Positions 22,527-32,538 of a stretch of DNA of 64,000 nt are shown here, piece after piece. A model generated the notes under the pieces. That model searched no databases and had not been told where the DNA came from. It saw only the letters and a program-made list of their open reading frames with translations. The DNA is from Bathynomus jamesi. Lineage: Eukaryota; Arthropoda; Malacostraca; Isopoda; Cirolanidae. A program made the position numbers and the translations under genes. The stretch is taken from contig JAJOZX010002355.1 in NCBI GenBank assembly GCA_023014485.1, positions 36,001-100,000 on the forward strand, in the 5' to 3' direction. Each line of letters begins with the position of its first letter. Position 1 is the stretch's first letter.

Positions 22527-22537
22527 TATATATATAT
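22459..22537. repeat. (AC)n-(AT)n microsatellite
   Basis: AC run then AT run with one slip. Confidence 0.95.
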
Positions 22538-22675
22538 GAGGAATTTCACACTTACACACATTACTTACTTACTTCATGGTACTTTATGTGAGTTTAAACG
22601 ACGGTTCAAGATCGACCTGCGGTCAACCCCTCTGCAGCATCCCGCCTCATTTCCGGGATACGTGAAAAGAATGAA

Positions 22676-22830
22676 TGATGCAAATCTACAAGGAAAAAGA
22701 AAAAAATTATTCCAAGGCCTTTCGTATACTGAACAGTGTATTCGTGTATTCATTCCCTGACGAGGTGTACTGTTGAATACACGAAATGTCTTGAAATAAC
22801 TTTTTCTTTTTCCTTGTAGGTTTGCATTAT
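22676..22830. repeat. Foldback with hammerhead-like core (copy 1)
   Basis: Arms ATGCAAATCTACAAGGAAAA and TTTTCCTTGTAGGTTTGCAT are complements. The plus strand at about 22753-22797 has CCCTGACGAGGTGTA, an 8-base loop, TACACGAAA, then TTGAAA. It is a diverged copy of the foldbacks at 30772 and 37266. Confidence 0.8.
22753..22797 (+). ncRNA. Hammerhead-ribozyme-like motif (candidate)
   Basis: Core strings of the hammerhead occur in order: CTGACGA, a 5-bp stem GTGTA/TACAC closed by an 8-base loop, then GAAA. There is one extra G between CTGACGA and the stem, which a canonical core would not have. Stem I would be TTCC with TTGAAA (weak). Catalytic activity is not shown by the sequence. Confidence 0.4.
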
Positions 22831-23044
22831 ATATATCATATAATTTAAATTTACAAAATATGGTAGCGTTCGTATATCAGCATTTTTTTTAAATTCGCTA
22901 AATAATGTTCATTCCTGACACGTTTTTGATATTTTAAAGTTTTGACACATTATTCCATCCATGCGTTTCGTATCCATTAACATGTCCTGTAAAATTGACA
23001 TGTCCGAAATTTGTCCATTTCGACCAATTTGTATTTTCACTGTA

Positions 23045-23102
23045 CAGTATGTATGTATGTATGTATGTATGTATGTATGTATGTTTGTTTGTTTGTATGT
23101 AT
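23045..23102. repeat. (GTAT)n microsatellite
   Basis: GTAT tetranucleotide run passing into GTTT/GTAT. Confidence 0.9.
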
Positions 23103-23275
23103 ATTTGTATATGCGATGCGTGTTTATGTTCAATTTACGTAGTTGTAGTAATTATTTTTATGAAATAAAACCTTTCATATACTTATTATTTTCTACTTTA
23201 GAGACTCTATGTTTCATGCAATAAAAACTGTATACCTCACAACCTTACCTTACAAAGGTTCCGCGCGATGATTCC

Positions 23276-24268
23276 TCATTTCGCGAAGGTCAAGCTTGTC
23301 GCCCCTCCTCTCGAGTTTGCCTGGTAAAGTAGTGAGTTGGTTTCTTGTGCTCTCCACCTCACATAGCCAGGTACGCCAGGCTCATCGGGGATTGTTCTGA
23401 GCCAGGCGTCTAGTCTTCTTTTGAAGATTTCCACTGCAACTCCCTTCGTGTTTCTTAGGTCTTTCGGCAGCTGATTAAACAGTTTTGGTCTTCCCACCAC
23501 AAAACTATTTTCTTTCAGGGTTAAGGATGTTCCCTGTCTCGCCTTCAATTTGGGAATACGACACAGTCTACTGTTTCTACTTTCCACCGTTGTTTGGGGA
23601 GTTATAGGGTTCAGAGTAAGATTAGGGACTAGTTTCTCCATTATTTTCCAAGTGTAAATAATGGTGTATCTCTCTCTTCTCATTTCCAGTGAATATAGGT
23701 CTAGTTCGCGTAACCTTTCCCAGTAATTTAGTTCTTTGCACCCGTTGATCTTAGCTGTGAAGCTTCTCTGGATCCCTTCCAGCTGTCTAATGTCTTCTTT
23801 TTTATATGGGGATGTTAGGACCGAGCAGTATTCCAATTTGGGTATGATCAGGGTTTTCAGTAGAGGAATCATTACATTCCTATCCCTTCGTTTAAAGGTT
23901 CTTAGCATCTGTCCCGTTATTCTCTTTGCCCTGTTTACTGCTATCTTATTTTGTGTTTCAAATTTCGCATCATCTGTCATTACAACCCCTAAATCTTTTG
24001 CTCTGGAATTTCTCTGAATTTCCTGTCCATTTGGGGTATAATATTCCATGGATTCTAGGTCTTCTCTTTTTCCGTACCGTAACAGCTGAAATTTCTCGGT
24101 GTTAAACTTCATATTGTTGTCTTCCGTCCACTTGTAGATTCTGTTTATGTCGGTTTGTAGAGATCCTATATCTTCTGGGTTTCCTATTTTTCTACTGATC
24201 TTTGTGTCATCGGCAAAGGATGTTACTGTGCTGTCTCTGGTAGCGTCCTCATCTATGTCAGTTAGCAT
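23276..24268 (-). pseudogene. LINE RT C-terminal half (family R)
   Basis: Open for 330 codons. Near its start SFADDTKIS carries the intact catalytic YADD-type motif. It continues with DNNMKFNTEKFQLLRYGK, KDLGVVMTDDAKF (thumb region), LEYCSVL, and a C-terminal region with FNQLPKDLRN and RRLDAWLRTIPDEPGVPGY. The fingers and palm upstream are in other frames, so this is a piece of one protein and the ATG is internal. Confidence 0.88.
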
Positions 24269-24269
24269 G

Positions 24270-24960
24270 ATTATGAAGAGTAGTGGAGCTAATACTGTTC
24301 CTTGTGATACCTAGCTGAGGACCTCTGATTCTGATGAAGATACTCCTTGTACTGTAACGACTTGCTGCCGCTCACTAAGGAAATTATATATCCATTTCCC
24401 TACTCACCTGTTATTCCCATATATTTCAGTTTATGTATTGTGATTCCATGGTCACATTTGTCGAACGCCTTAGCAAAGTCTGTGTATAGTACATCATAGT
24501 TTTCATTACTTTCAAGTGCATCAATAATGTTGTTGTAGTGTTCCATTAGTTATGATAGGCATGATCTGCCTGACCGAAACCCGTGTCGGTTATCACTAAA
24601 TTTTTTCTGAGTTTCCAAAAAGTCATAGATTTTCTGTCTAACTATTCTTTCAAATATTTTTGTGAGATGAGATGTAAGCGACACTGGCCTATAGTTTTTG
24701 GCCTCGGATCGATCTCCTCCTTTATATATTAGGACTATGTTCGCGCTCTTCAGGATGACCGGTATTTCTCCCGTGTCTAGTGATCGTCTCCATATCCAGT
24801 ATAGGGGCTCAGCAATTGCATTCTTGCAGTTTTTGATCAGTGTGGCATTCCATTTATCCGCTCCTGCCGCTGAGCGTGTTTTTAGTTTCCCTATGGCTTG
24901 TGTAATATCATCCGTCGTAAAGTCGAAATCCGTTATACTTTCCCCTTGTACTGTAGTTCT
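24270..24960 (-). pseudogene. LINE RT N-terminal half, frameshifted (family R)
   Basis: The minus strand reads YKGGDRSEAKNYRPVSLTSH (RT motif 2a), RHGFRSGRSCLS with a stop just after, VLYTDFAKAFDK (motif A with its catalytic Asp), then a garbled stretch at 24290-24420 where motif B (normally GVPQGS) should be. Loss of motif B plus stops makes this copy dead. Confidence 0.8.
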
Positions 24961-26076
24961 TCTTCAAAGAATGCGTTTCTATCGCATCTCAGTTTGTCAA
25001 TTTTTGGGATACCGAAAGATGATTCGTACTGAGCTCTTAATATTTCAACTACTTCTGTTAGATCATCAGATAAAGCACTGTTCTCGTTTTTTAAAGGTCC
25101 GATAGTCGCATGGTTTTTCGACTTTCTTTTTGCGAAAGTATAGAAGTACTTTGAGTTAGCCTTTATCGCTTCTCTTGCGTCGTCGTCTTCTTTTTCTGTA
25201 TGCTTCTCGATTAGTTCCTGTATGACGTCATCGATACTCTGCAGTTTATCATTTAATATTTTTCTGATGTTATCTTTACAGTTACTTAATTTTGCAGTCA
25301 CTCTTTTTCTCTTTCGAAACAATGACCTCTTTTGTCTCTCGAACCTGCTTCTCTTTTCTCTTTGTTGCATTTTTGGGGCATGTCTTCTCCTCTAAGGTTA
25401 TTAGCATCTCCTCCGTGGTCTTGGCCTCGAAAATGGTTTTCCAATCTATTACTTCCATGCTGGATGTCACATCTTCCCAGTTTATAGCTTTGGAGTGAAA
25501 ATTTAAAATTTCGAATTTGCTTCTTTCTATTGTGCGTGTTCTTTCCTTTCCTGTTGCCTTTATATTAGTTATTATTTCAATGATGTTGTGGTCCGATATC
25601 ATAGTTGGGGATATTTCTACATTATCAATTAGATTACTGTTGTTTGTGAATACCAAATCTAGGCAGTTGTTTTTTCTTGTGTTTTCTGTTATTTCTTGCG
25701 TTAACATAAATTCATCAGCTAGAGCTAGTAGCATTTTTACCTGCTCCTGGTCTTCTCGTGTGCCCCCCTTGTCCTGGTGTATACATATATTTTTTCCTAT
25801 CCTCTTATATTTCATGAATGGGAAATTAAAATCACAACAGAGAAAAATATTTGGGGTTGGAGAGTGTAGATCTTTTACTCAGTTTCTTACCTCTGTAATG
25901 GAATTTGAAAATTTTGAGGTTGGCGTGTTTGGGGGTCTGTACATTACAATTAGTACCATATTTAATTTTTCAACTTTTGCTGCCACACATTCTGCGTAGC
26001 TGTTTAAGGTACTTATAGTCATTTCTGCCATATGCCTTTCGCGTGTGTAAATAGAACATCCTCCTTTACGTCTCAT
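24933..26076 (-). pseudogene. LINE endonuclease remnant and linker (family R)
   Basis: Three frames. 25879-26076 has LIVMYRPPNTP. 25282-25815 has NCLDLVFTNNSNLIDN and SDHNIIEI, the C-terminal His motif of AP-endonuclease domains. 24933-25370 is a Lys/Arg-rich linker with YFYTFAKRKSKN. Stops between frames and the missing N terminus indicate decay. Confidence 0.8.
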
Positions 26077-26137
26077 TGTTCTGTCGGCTCGGAGGATGTT
26101 ATAGTTGTCAATTTGTATTTCTGTTTTGTCAATACCA

Positions 26138-26166
26138 TATATATATATATATATATAATATATTAT
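26138..26166. repeat. (AT)n at LINE-LINE junction
   Basis: Short AT run separating the 5' end of the family R LINE from the truncated 5' end of CR1 copy 1. Confidence 0.9.
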
Positions 26167-27170
26167 GGAATCAGGGGTGTAGTAATAAATTGGCTAGAAG
26201 AATGGTTGCGAGGCAGGAAACAGAGGGTGGTCGTTGATGGAGCGGAGTCGTGTTGGGCTAATGTAGCGAGTGGCGTTCCTCAGGGTTCTGTATTGGGCCC
26301 CTTGCTTTTTCTTATATATATTAACGATTTAGATGTCGGCCTAGTCAGTACAGTTTCAAAGTTTGCGGATGACACGAAGCTGGGTGGTAGGGCGATTAAT
26401 GACGAAGATAGAGGTAAAATTCAGGAAGATCTGAATAAAATCGTTGATTGGTCAGTCACATGGCAAATGAGATTTAACGTGGATAAGTGCAAAATTATGC
26501 ATATAGGTTCGCGTAACGGTAATTTTGCGTATAGTATGTCAGGGAAAGATTTAACAAGCGTAGAGCAGGAAAAAGATTTAGGAGTTATAGTCACTGGTGA
26601 TTTAAAAGTAGCGAAACAAAGTACAGCGGCGGTCAATAAGGCGAACAAAGTGTTAGGTTTTATAGCTCGAAATTTTGAGTACAAATCGCGCGATATTATA
26701 GTTCCTCTTTATAAATCATTAGTTAGACCCCATTTGGAGTACGCGGTCCAATTTTGGAATCCGCATATGCGCAAAGATATAAACAAAATCGAAAGAGTTC
26801 AAAGACGAGCAACTAAGATGATTCCGACTCTTAGGTCAAAGTCGTACGAGGATAGGCTTAAAGAGTTAAAATTGACTACACTCGAGACTAGGAGGTTAAG
26901 GGGTGATCTAATCCAGGTTTTCAAAATTATGAATGGGTTTGATAACGTAGATAGAGATAGCTTTTTCGAAATATCTCAATATAATAGGACTAGAAATAAC
27001 GGGTGTAAGTTGACAAGTAGAAGGTTCGAGACAGCAGTTGCGAAAAACTTTTTACGCATAGAATAGTAAATAGCTGGAATAGTTTGCCGGTAGAAGTAAT
27101 TAGTAGCACGTCTATAAACATGTTTAAGAATCGATTGGACGCGCATGTTGATAGAAAGGGTATAGTTTAA
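26163..27170 (+). pseudogene. CR1 RT C-terminal part (copy 1)
   Basis: Codes for motif B (SGVPQGSVLGPLLFLIYIND), motif C (SKFADDTKL, intact catalytic Asp pair), KDLGVIVTGDLKVAK, LEYAVQFWNPHM, IERVQRRATKMIPTLR and the C-terminal block FDNVDRDSFFEIS. At about 27047 a T-run is one base shorter than in copy 2, so the frame ends early at 27066 instead of about 27170. Upstream RT motifs and endonuclease are missing. Confidence 0.9.
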
Positions 27171-27553
27171 GGTAGTAAAATTAAGGCTTTGTGGGGATAG
27201 ATCCCACAGCTCAACACAAGTGTTGTGGGATATAGGGAGGCAGCGTCTTGGGTTAGGGATACTCTCTGTCCTTACACACCCCATTTAAAGAGATTCCTCT
27301 GCCGAGCGGTGCCCCCCATAGTACTGTGAGGTATTGTAAAACTCATGATCTTCACTTGCCCCAAAACACCTTTAAATGGGAGACCCATAATGGGTGCACA
27401 CACATTTCTACATTACTGTACAGTCTTTACAGCCACACCTACACTTTTCCTCGTATGTGTATACACAATACACGATTACGAACACAGTTAGGTAGACCAG
27501 CCATGAGTGGATCCTAGGGTCTTTGTTGGTCTGATACATTATAACATTATAAC
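26163..27553 (+). mobile_element. CR1-type LINE, copy 1 (5'-truncated)
   Basis: Starts inside RT (GIRGVVINWLEEWLRGRKQR) directly after (AT)n and runs through the stop region at about 27170 into a 3' UTR. It ends in short ATTATAAC repeats at about 27530-27553. Eight-base terminal repeats of this type are characteristic of CR1/L2-group LINEs. The 3' UTR lacks the segment present in copies 2 and 3 between about 27463 and the CACAATACACG motif. Confidence 0.9.

Positions 27554-27554
<1 letters not shown>

Positions 27555-27588
<34 letters not shown>
27555..27588. repeat. (AT)n between CR1 copies
   Basis: AT run joining the ATTATAAC tail of copy 1 to the truncated start of copy 2. Confidence 0.9.
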
Positions 27589-27592
<4 letters not shown>

Positions 27593-29368
27593 AAAACGCG
27601 AATTTGAAATCTCCATAGCTCGTGACGGTAAAGAAAATCCCAAGCGATTCTTTCAATACGTCAATAATAGAAATCCAGTAAAAAGTGTCTTAGGTCCATT
27701 AAAAAATGGAAATGGAGATCTAGTCTCTGAAAACAAGGAAATGGCTACCTTGCTAAACGAATTTTTTACGTCAGTTTTTACTATAGAAGATGTAACGAAT
27801 ATCCCTACGGTCATAGACATAATACCTTTTGATAATGGTAATATTTTGGATAATATTGTCGTTAGTGAAGGGGAAGTAATGCGCTATATTGATAAAATGA
27901 AAACGCGTAAATCACCGGGTCCGGATTCCATATATCCCATACAACTAAAAGAATTAAAAGATAGCATTGTTGTGCCGCTAACAAAGATTTTTAATGCGTC
28001 TATTTCTGAGGGGTGCGTACCAGATAATTTCAAGTTAGCAAACGTAACACCTATCTTTAAGAAAGGCGATAAAGGTGCGGCGGGAAATTATAGGCCTATC
28101 AGTTTAACGTCTGTTGTAGGTAAGCTACTGGAATCAATAATTAGGGATCGTATAGTCGAACACTTAGAAGTGCATAATCTGGTCAGAAATACGCAGCACG
28201 GTTTTAGGCGAAACAAATCTTGCTTAACTAATCTTTTAGAATTTTTCCAAAGCGTGGTTAACGTTTACGATAGACATCGGGCGGTTGATGTAGTGTATTT
28301 AGATTTTCAAAAAGCGTTTGACACCGTGCCGCACAAAAGACTGATTGAAAAAACTAAGGCTCATGGAATCAGGGGTGTAGTAATAAATTGGCTAGAAGAA
28401 TGGTTGCGAGGCAGGAAACAGAGGGTGGTCGTTGATGGAGCGGAGTCGTGTTGGGCTAATGTAGTGAGTGGCGTTCCTCAGGGTTCTGTATTGGGCCCCT
28501 TGCTTTTTCTTATATATATTAACGATTTAGATGTCGGCCTAGTCAGTACAGTTTCAAAGTTTGCGGATGACACGAAGCTGGGTGGTAGGGCGATTAATGA
28601 CGAAGATAGAGGTAAAATTCAGGAAGATCTGAATAAAATCGTTGATTGGTCAGTCACATGGCAAATGAGATTTAACGTGGATAAGTGCAAAATTATGCAT
28701 ATAGGTTCGCGTAACGGTAATTTTGCGTATAGTATGTCAGGGAAAGATTTAACAAGCGTAGAGCAGGAAAAAGATTTAGGAGTTATAGTCACTGGTGATT
28801 TAAAAGTAGCGAAACAAAGTACAGCGGCGGTCAATAAGGCGAACAAAGTGTTAGGTTTTATAGCTCGAAATTTTGAGTACAAATCGCGCGATATTATAGT
28901 TCCTCTTTATAAATCATTAGTTAGACCCATTTGGAGTACGCGGTCCAATTTTGGAATCCGCATATGCGCAAAGATATAGACAGAATCGAAAGAGTTCAAA
29001 GACGAGCAACTAAGATGATTCCGTCTCTTAGGTCAAAGTCGTACGAGGATAGGCTTAAAGAGTTAAAATTGACTACACTCGAGACTAGGAGGTTAAGGGG
29101 TGATCTAATCCAGGTTTTCAAAATTATGAATGGGTTTGATAACGTAGATAGAGATAGCTTTTTCGAAATATCTCAATATAATAGGACTAGAAATAACGGG
29201 TGTAAGTTGACAAGTAGAAGGTTCGAGACAGCAGTTGCGAAAAACTTTTTTACGCATAGAATAGTAAATAGCTGGAATAGTTTGCCGGTAGAAGTAATTA
29301 GTAGCACGTCTATAAACATGTTTAAGAATCGATTGGACGCGCATGTTGATAGAAAGGTTATAGTTTAA
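27588..29368 (+). pseudogene. CR1 reverse transcriptase ORF (copy 2, one frameshift)
   Basis: Two overlapping frames (to 28979, and 28931-29368) form one RT protein. In order: FFTSVFTIED linker, KSPGPDSIYP, VTPIFKKGDKGAAGNYRPIS (motif 2a), HGFRRNKSC, VVYLDFQKAFDTVPH (motif A), GVPQGSVLGP (motif B), FADDTK (motif C, about 28560), and the thumb and C-terminal blocks ending FKNRLDAHVDRK. All catalytic Asp are present. The frame breaks at about 28928, where a C-run is one base shorter than in copies 1 and 3. Confidence 0.92.
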
Positions 29369-29670
29369 GGTAGTAAAATTAAGGCTTTGTGGGGATAGAT
29401 CCCACAGCTCAACACAAGTGTTGTGGGATATAGGGAGGCAGCGTCTTGGGTTAGGGATACTCTCTGTCCTTACACACCCCATTTAAAGAGATTCCTCTGC
29501 CGAGCGGTGCCCCCCATAGTACTGTGAGGTATTGAAAAACTCATGATCTTCACTTGCCCCACAAACACCTTTAAATGGGAGACCCATAATGGGTGCACAC
29601 ACATTTCTACATTACTGTACAGTCTTTACAGCAACACCTACACTTTTCCTCGTATGTGTATATATTGTAA

Positions 29671-30134
29671 TGTATATGGTTGTAAATTTGACTTGGTCCG
29701 CAATCGATATGAACCGTGACTTGATGGATACCGTAATGAAATTGACTGGATTCTTTGGATCTGATATATTTGCATGTCCGTTATATAATAGATATAGAGT
29801 GTAACATATTTGTGGATAGTAGTCTATTATGACTTGATCCTCTGGATCGAGAGATTCTATCTTTAGTTTTAAATCGATAATTAATTATTTTTAAATTGAT
29901 AATGTATATGGTTGTAAATTTTGACTTGGTCCGCAATCGATATGGACCGTGACTTGATGGATACCGTAATGAAATTGACTGGATTCTTTGGATCTGATAT
30001 ATTTGCATGTCCGTTATAAATAGATATAGAATGTAACATATTTGTGGATAGTAGTCTATTATGACTTGCTCCTCTGGACCGAGAGATTCTATCTTTAGTT
30101 TTAAACCGATAATTAATTATTTTTAAATTGATAA
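29671..30134 (+). repeat. 232-bp tandem duplication in CR1 3' UTR
   Basis: The unit starting TGTATATGGTTGTAAATTTG at 29671 repeats from 29903, each unit ending in TTTTTAAATTGATAA. Copy 3 has one unit and copy 1 has none. The units differ at a handful of positions. Confidence 0.9.
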
Positions 30135-30350
30135 TTATTTAGTTTCGTAAAAATTGGTCGTTGCCAATTTACCGGCAGTTTTTAAATAAGTTTCTTATGT
30201 TCTTGTGGTTCGGAACCCACGTAAAATTGTAGGTCCCCTCCGCCACCACGGAGGACATACACAATACACGATTACGAACACAGTTAGGTAGACCAGCCAT
30301 GAGTGGATCCTAGGGTCTTTGTTGGTCTGAAACATTATAACATATAACAT

Positions 30351-30376
30351 TATTATATATATATATATATATATAT
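30351..30376. repeat. (AT)n after CR1 tail
   Basis: AT run immediately 3' of copy 2. Confidence 0.9.
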
Positions 30377-30710
30377 TAAATTTGACTAAGAAGAGAGCTA
30401 CTTTCTAACCTCATCCCACCCTCGTAACCTGCCACGCATGGTTGGCCAAAGACTTGGCTCCAGGAATTTGTGAAGTTGGTTTTTTATTGTTATTAACTGA
30501 ATACTTTTTTTTTGTAGATTGTGTCGTTCCTTTGGTGTAGGAGGATAGTACATAGATTTTTTTCAGTCTCGTATGTGAGTTTCCATCCTCCTTCCCAAGT
30601 CTCTGCCCCCGCCCCCCCTTTTTTTGCTTTAGGAACGATGCATAACCTTCCTCTACGATTATTTTCATGTATTTGTATTTCGTTCAAAATTAGGAACTAA
30701 TATTTCAAAT

Positions 30711-30712
<2 letters not shown>
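30377..30712. other. No gene recognised
   Basis: Two minus-strand frames at 30411-30687 match nothing I know. There is a polypurine/polypyrimidine patch near 30608-30630. Confidence 0.4.

Positions 30713-30713
<1 letters not shown>

Positions 30714-30771
<58 letters not shown>
30714..30771. repeat. (AT)n-(GT)n microsatellite
   Basis: AT run then GT run, abutting the foldback. Confidence 0.95.
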
Positions 30772-30773
<2 letters not shown>

Positions 30774-30925
30774 CAAACCCACAAGGAAAAAGAAAAACGA
30801 TTCCAAGGCCTTTCGTGTATTCAGAGCTACACCTCGTCAGGGAATTCCCTGACGAGGTGTAGCTCTGAATACACGAAAGGCCTTGGAATCGTTTTTCTTT
30901 TTCCTTGTGGGTTTGCAGCATTCAT
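30772..30925. repeat. Perfect foldback with hammerhead-like core (copy 2)
   Basis: Arms of about 75 bp are essentially perfect complements: TGCAAACCCACAAGGAAAAA at the left end and TTTTTCCTTGTGGGTTTGCA at the right end, meeting at GGAATTCC. The best-preserved of three family members (22676, 37266). Confidence 0.95.
30845..30890 (+). ncRNA. Hammerhead-ribozyme-like motif (candidate)
   Basis: CTGACGA, extra G, stem GTGTA/TACAC with loop GCTCTGAA, then GAAA, AGGCCTT and GGAATC. TTCC before CTGACGA can pair with GGAA after the candidate UU cleavage site (stem I), and GAAAGGCCTT allows only a minimal stem III. Very short stem III is known for hammerheads in Penelope-like elements and retrozymes. 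The single bulged G is non-canonical. Being in a perfect foldback, the complement carries the same motif on the minus strand at about 30795-30840. Confidence 0.45.
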
Positions 30926-30999
30926 TCATTTCACGTGTTTAATTGTGAAATTCATCCCATATATATATATATGTTTTCATATGTCGCTTACGGCGTCTT

Positions 31000-31800
31000 T
31001 ACAGTGAATACAATTTTAGGGATTTCAGATATGATCAGTATACTCTTTATCGTTTGTTTCTGCAATTTCAGAATTAAATCTTCTTTGCAGGGCTTCAGTA
31101 TCTGCGATATCTCGTTTCTCGTGCGGACTTGTGAGAACAGAATGGAATTCAATTACTGGTAGAAGCAAACTCTTTCGTAATTTGAGTATAATTTGAGCTT
31201 TTCTGCTACGAAAGCTCCTCTACATGATTCCCATAATTTTTTTCTTTGGCAATTTTGGTGTAGTGTTCTCTGAATTTTGCGTCTGTTGAGTATTGACATT
31301 ATTACTGCTTGATCTCTGACTTGTTATTTTGATGTAATGCGTGTGTTACTGCTCGTTTTATAGCTTTTTTGCATGTTGCAGTTCTGCGTTATTGCTACGT
31401 GTAAAATGTTGAAATTATCATCATTCAATTTCATATTGTTTCTTCGCTCCACTCAAACAACGTGTTGACGTCATTTTCATTTTATGTTCTCTTCAGGACT
31501 GATTCCTTTGCAAATTTTTGTCTCACCCCCAAAAGACGACACAATACAATAGTTTTTATTTCTTTATCTATATCCGTAATCAGGTGCGTGGCTAATGAAT
31601 ACTGTTACCAGTTGTAGTAAAGAGCTAATGACTACACTTCATATCTTTAAGATTTAAAAAATTAAAAATCCAGAGACCCACTTTTCCAGTAAAAACCAAT
31701 TTTTCCTAAAGCTTGAGAGGAAGTATTCCACAATGCTCATTTGTCCACGGCGTCAGCAAATTCTGTAAATATTATATCTTTTTTTTCTTTGACATAAGAC
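31000..31800 (-). pseudogene. Decayed LINE fragment (family R-like)
   Basis: Minus-strand strings in different frames: an EFADAVDK-like motif A remnant near 31750, SILNRRKIQRTLH, and SVLTSPHEKRDIADTEALQR near 31100-31140, which parallels LTSPYKKEDIRQLEGIQR of the family R copy. Many stops. Old insertion. Confidence 0.55.
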
Positions 31801-32059
31801 TTCTAAGGTTTCCTTTTGGTCACCTAATAACTGCAATGAACAAGATATATATGCATGCTGGGTTGGGTTATATGTAACATCTTTTCTTTCAACCAAAGGA
31901 ATACGAAGGAAATACAAAGGATACCAAACAGCAACAGACCGGCTGGTCCCTACTAGGCTGTCTATTTAAGGAAGGAGGTTAAAATATGTAAGAAAATTTA
32001 AAGATAAGTGAAAATTTTAAAGCAAAAAGAGGAAAGAATCCGAATGAAAATTCTACAAT

Positions 32060-32494
32060 ATTTCTACTCGCTAACAAATGCTTCTAAATGGGGGTTTAAG
32101 GCAAGATAAGCATCTAGTCTCTTTTGAAAGCACTCAACCGAATTATTTTGAATTACGCTGGCTAACAATCCATTCCACAAATTAACTGAACGATTGAAAA
32201 AGAAATGTTTAGCTTCATTAGAATTAAAATGTTTACCCACTAATTTCAGACCATTACCGCGAGTTCTATCTGCATTTCTGAAGGTGACATACTTTTCGAT
32301 GTCGACGTTATCAAAACCTTGTTTACGTCCACTAAGCCAATTTTTAATCCATTTGAGAACCTTATCATCAATTCCGTGAGAATGAAGTTTAGCTAATAAT
32401 ATCCTTTGTGGCACTTTATCAAGCGCCTTTTGAAAATCGAAATATATAACATCTACTGTTTTACTCTCGTCATATATATATATATAATATATAT

Positions 32495-32538
<44 letters not shown>

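Larger units (their letters stand above)
23250..26110 (-). mobile_element. Non-LTR retrotransposon, family R, long broken copy
   Basis: The longest LINE here. From high to low coordinate on the minus strand: an AP-type endonuclease part (YRPPN near 25935; LCCDFNFP near 25830; SDHNII near 25590), a basic linker, RT and C-terminal region, then a 3' end near 23250. The 5' part of the endonuclease is missing, and the copy abuts (AT)n and CR1 copy 1 at about 26140. Fragments of the same family lie at 6912, 31.0-31.8, 34.2-34.8, 36.6-37.2 and 38.65-39.05 kb. It belongs to the Jockey/CR1 group by its endonuclease-RT layout. Confidence 0.88.
27588..30350 (+). mobile_element. CR1-type LINE, copy 2 (most complete)
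   Basis: Starts in the linker before RT and continues through a complete RT, C-terminal region and a 3' UTR of nearly 1 kb. It ends in ATTATAAC-like repeats near 30330-30350, followed by (AT)n. Over the shared coding part it is almost identical to copies 1 and 3. No endonuclease, hence 5'-truncated. The 3' UTR has a 232-bp tandem duplication. Confidence 0.92.

Noticed and set aside
23045..23102. Tetranucleotide run as a CRISPR-like or spacer array
   Set aside because: Simple GTAT microsatellite without spacers; the window is eukaryotic.
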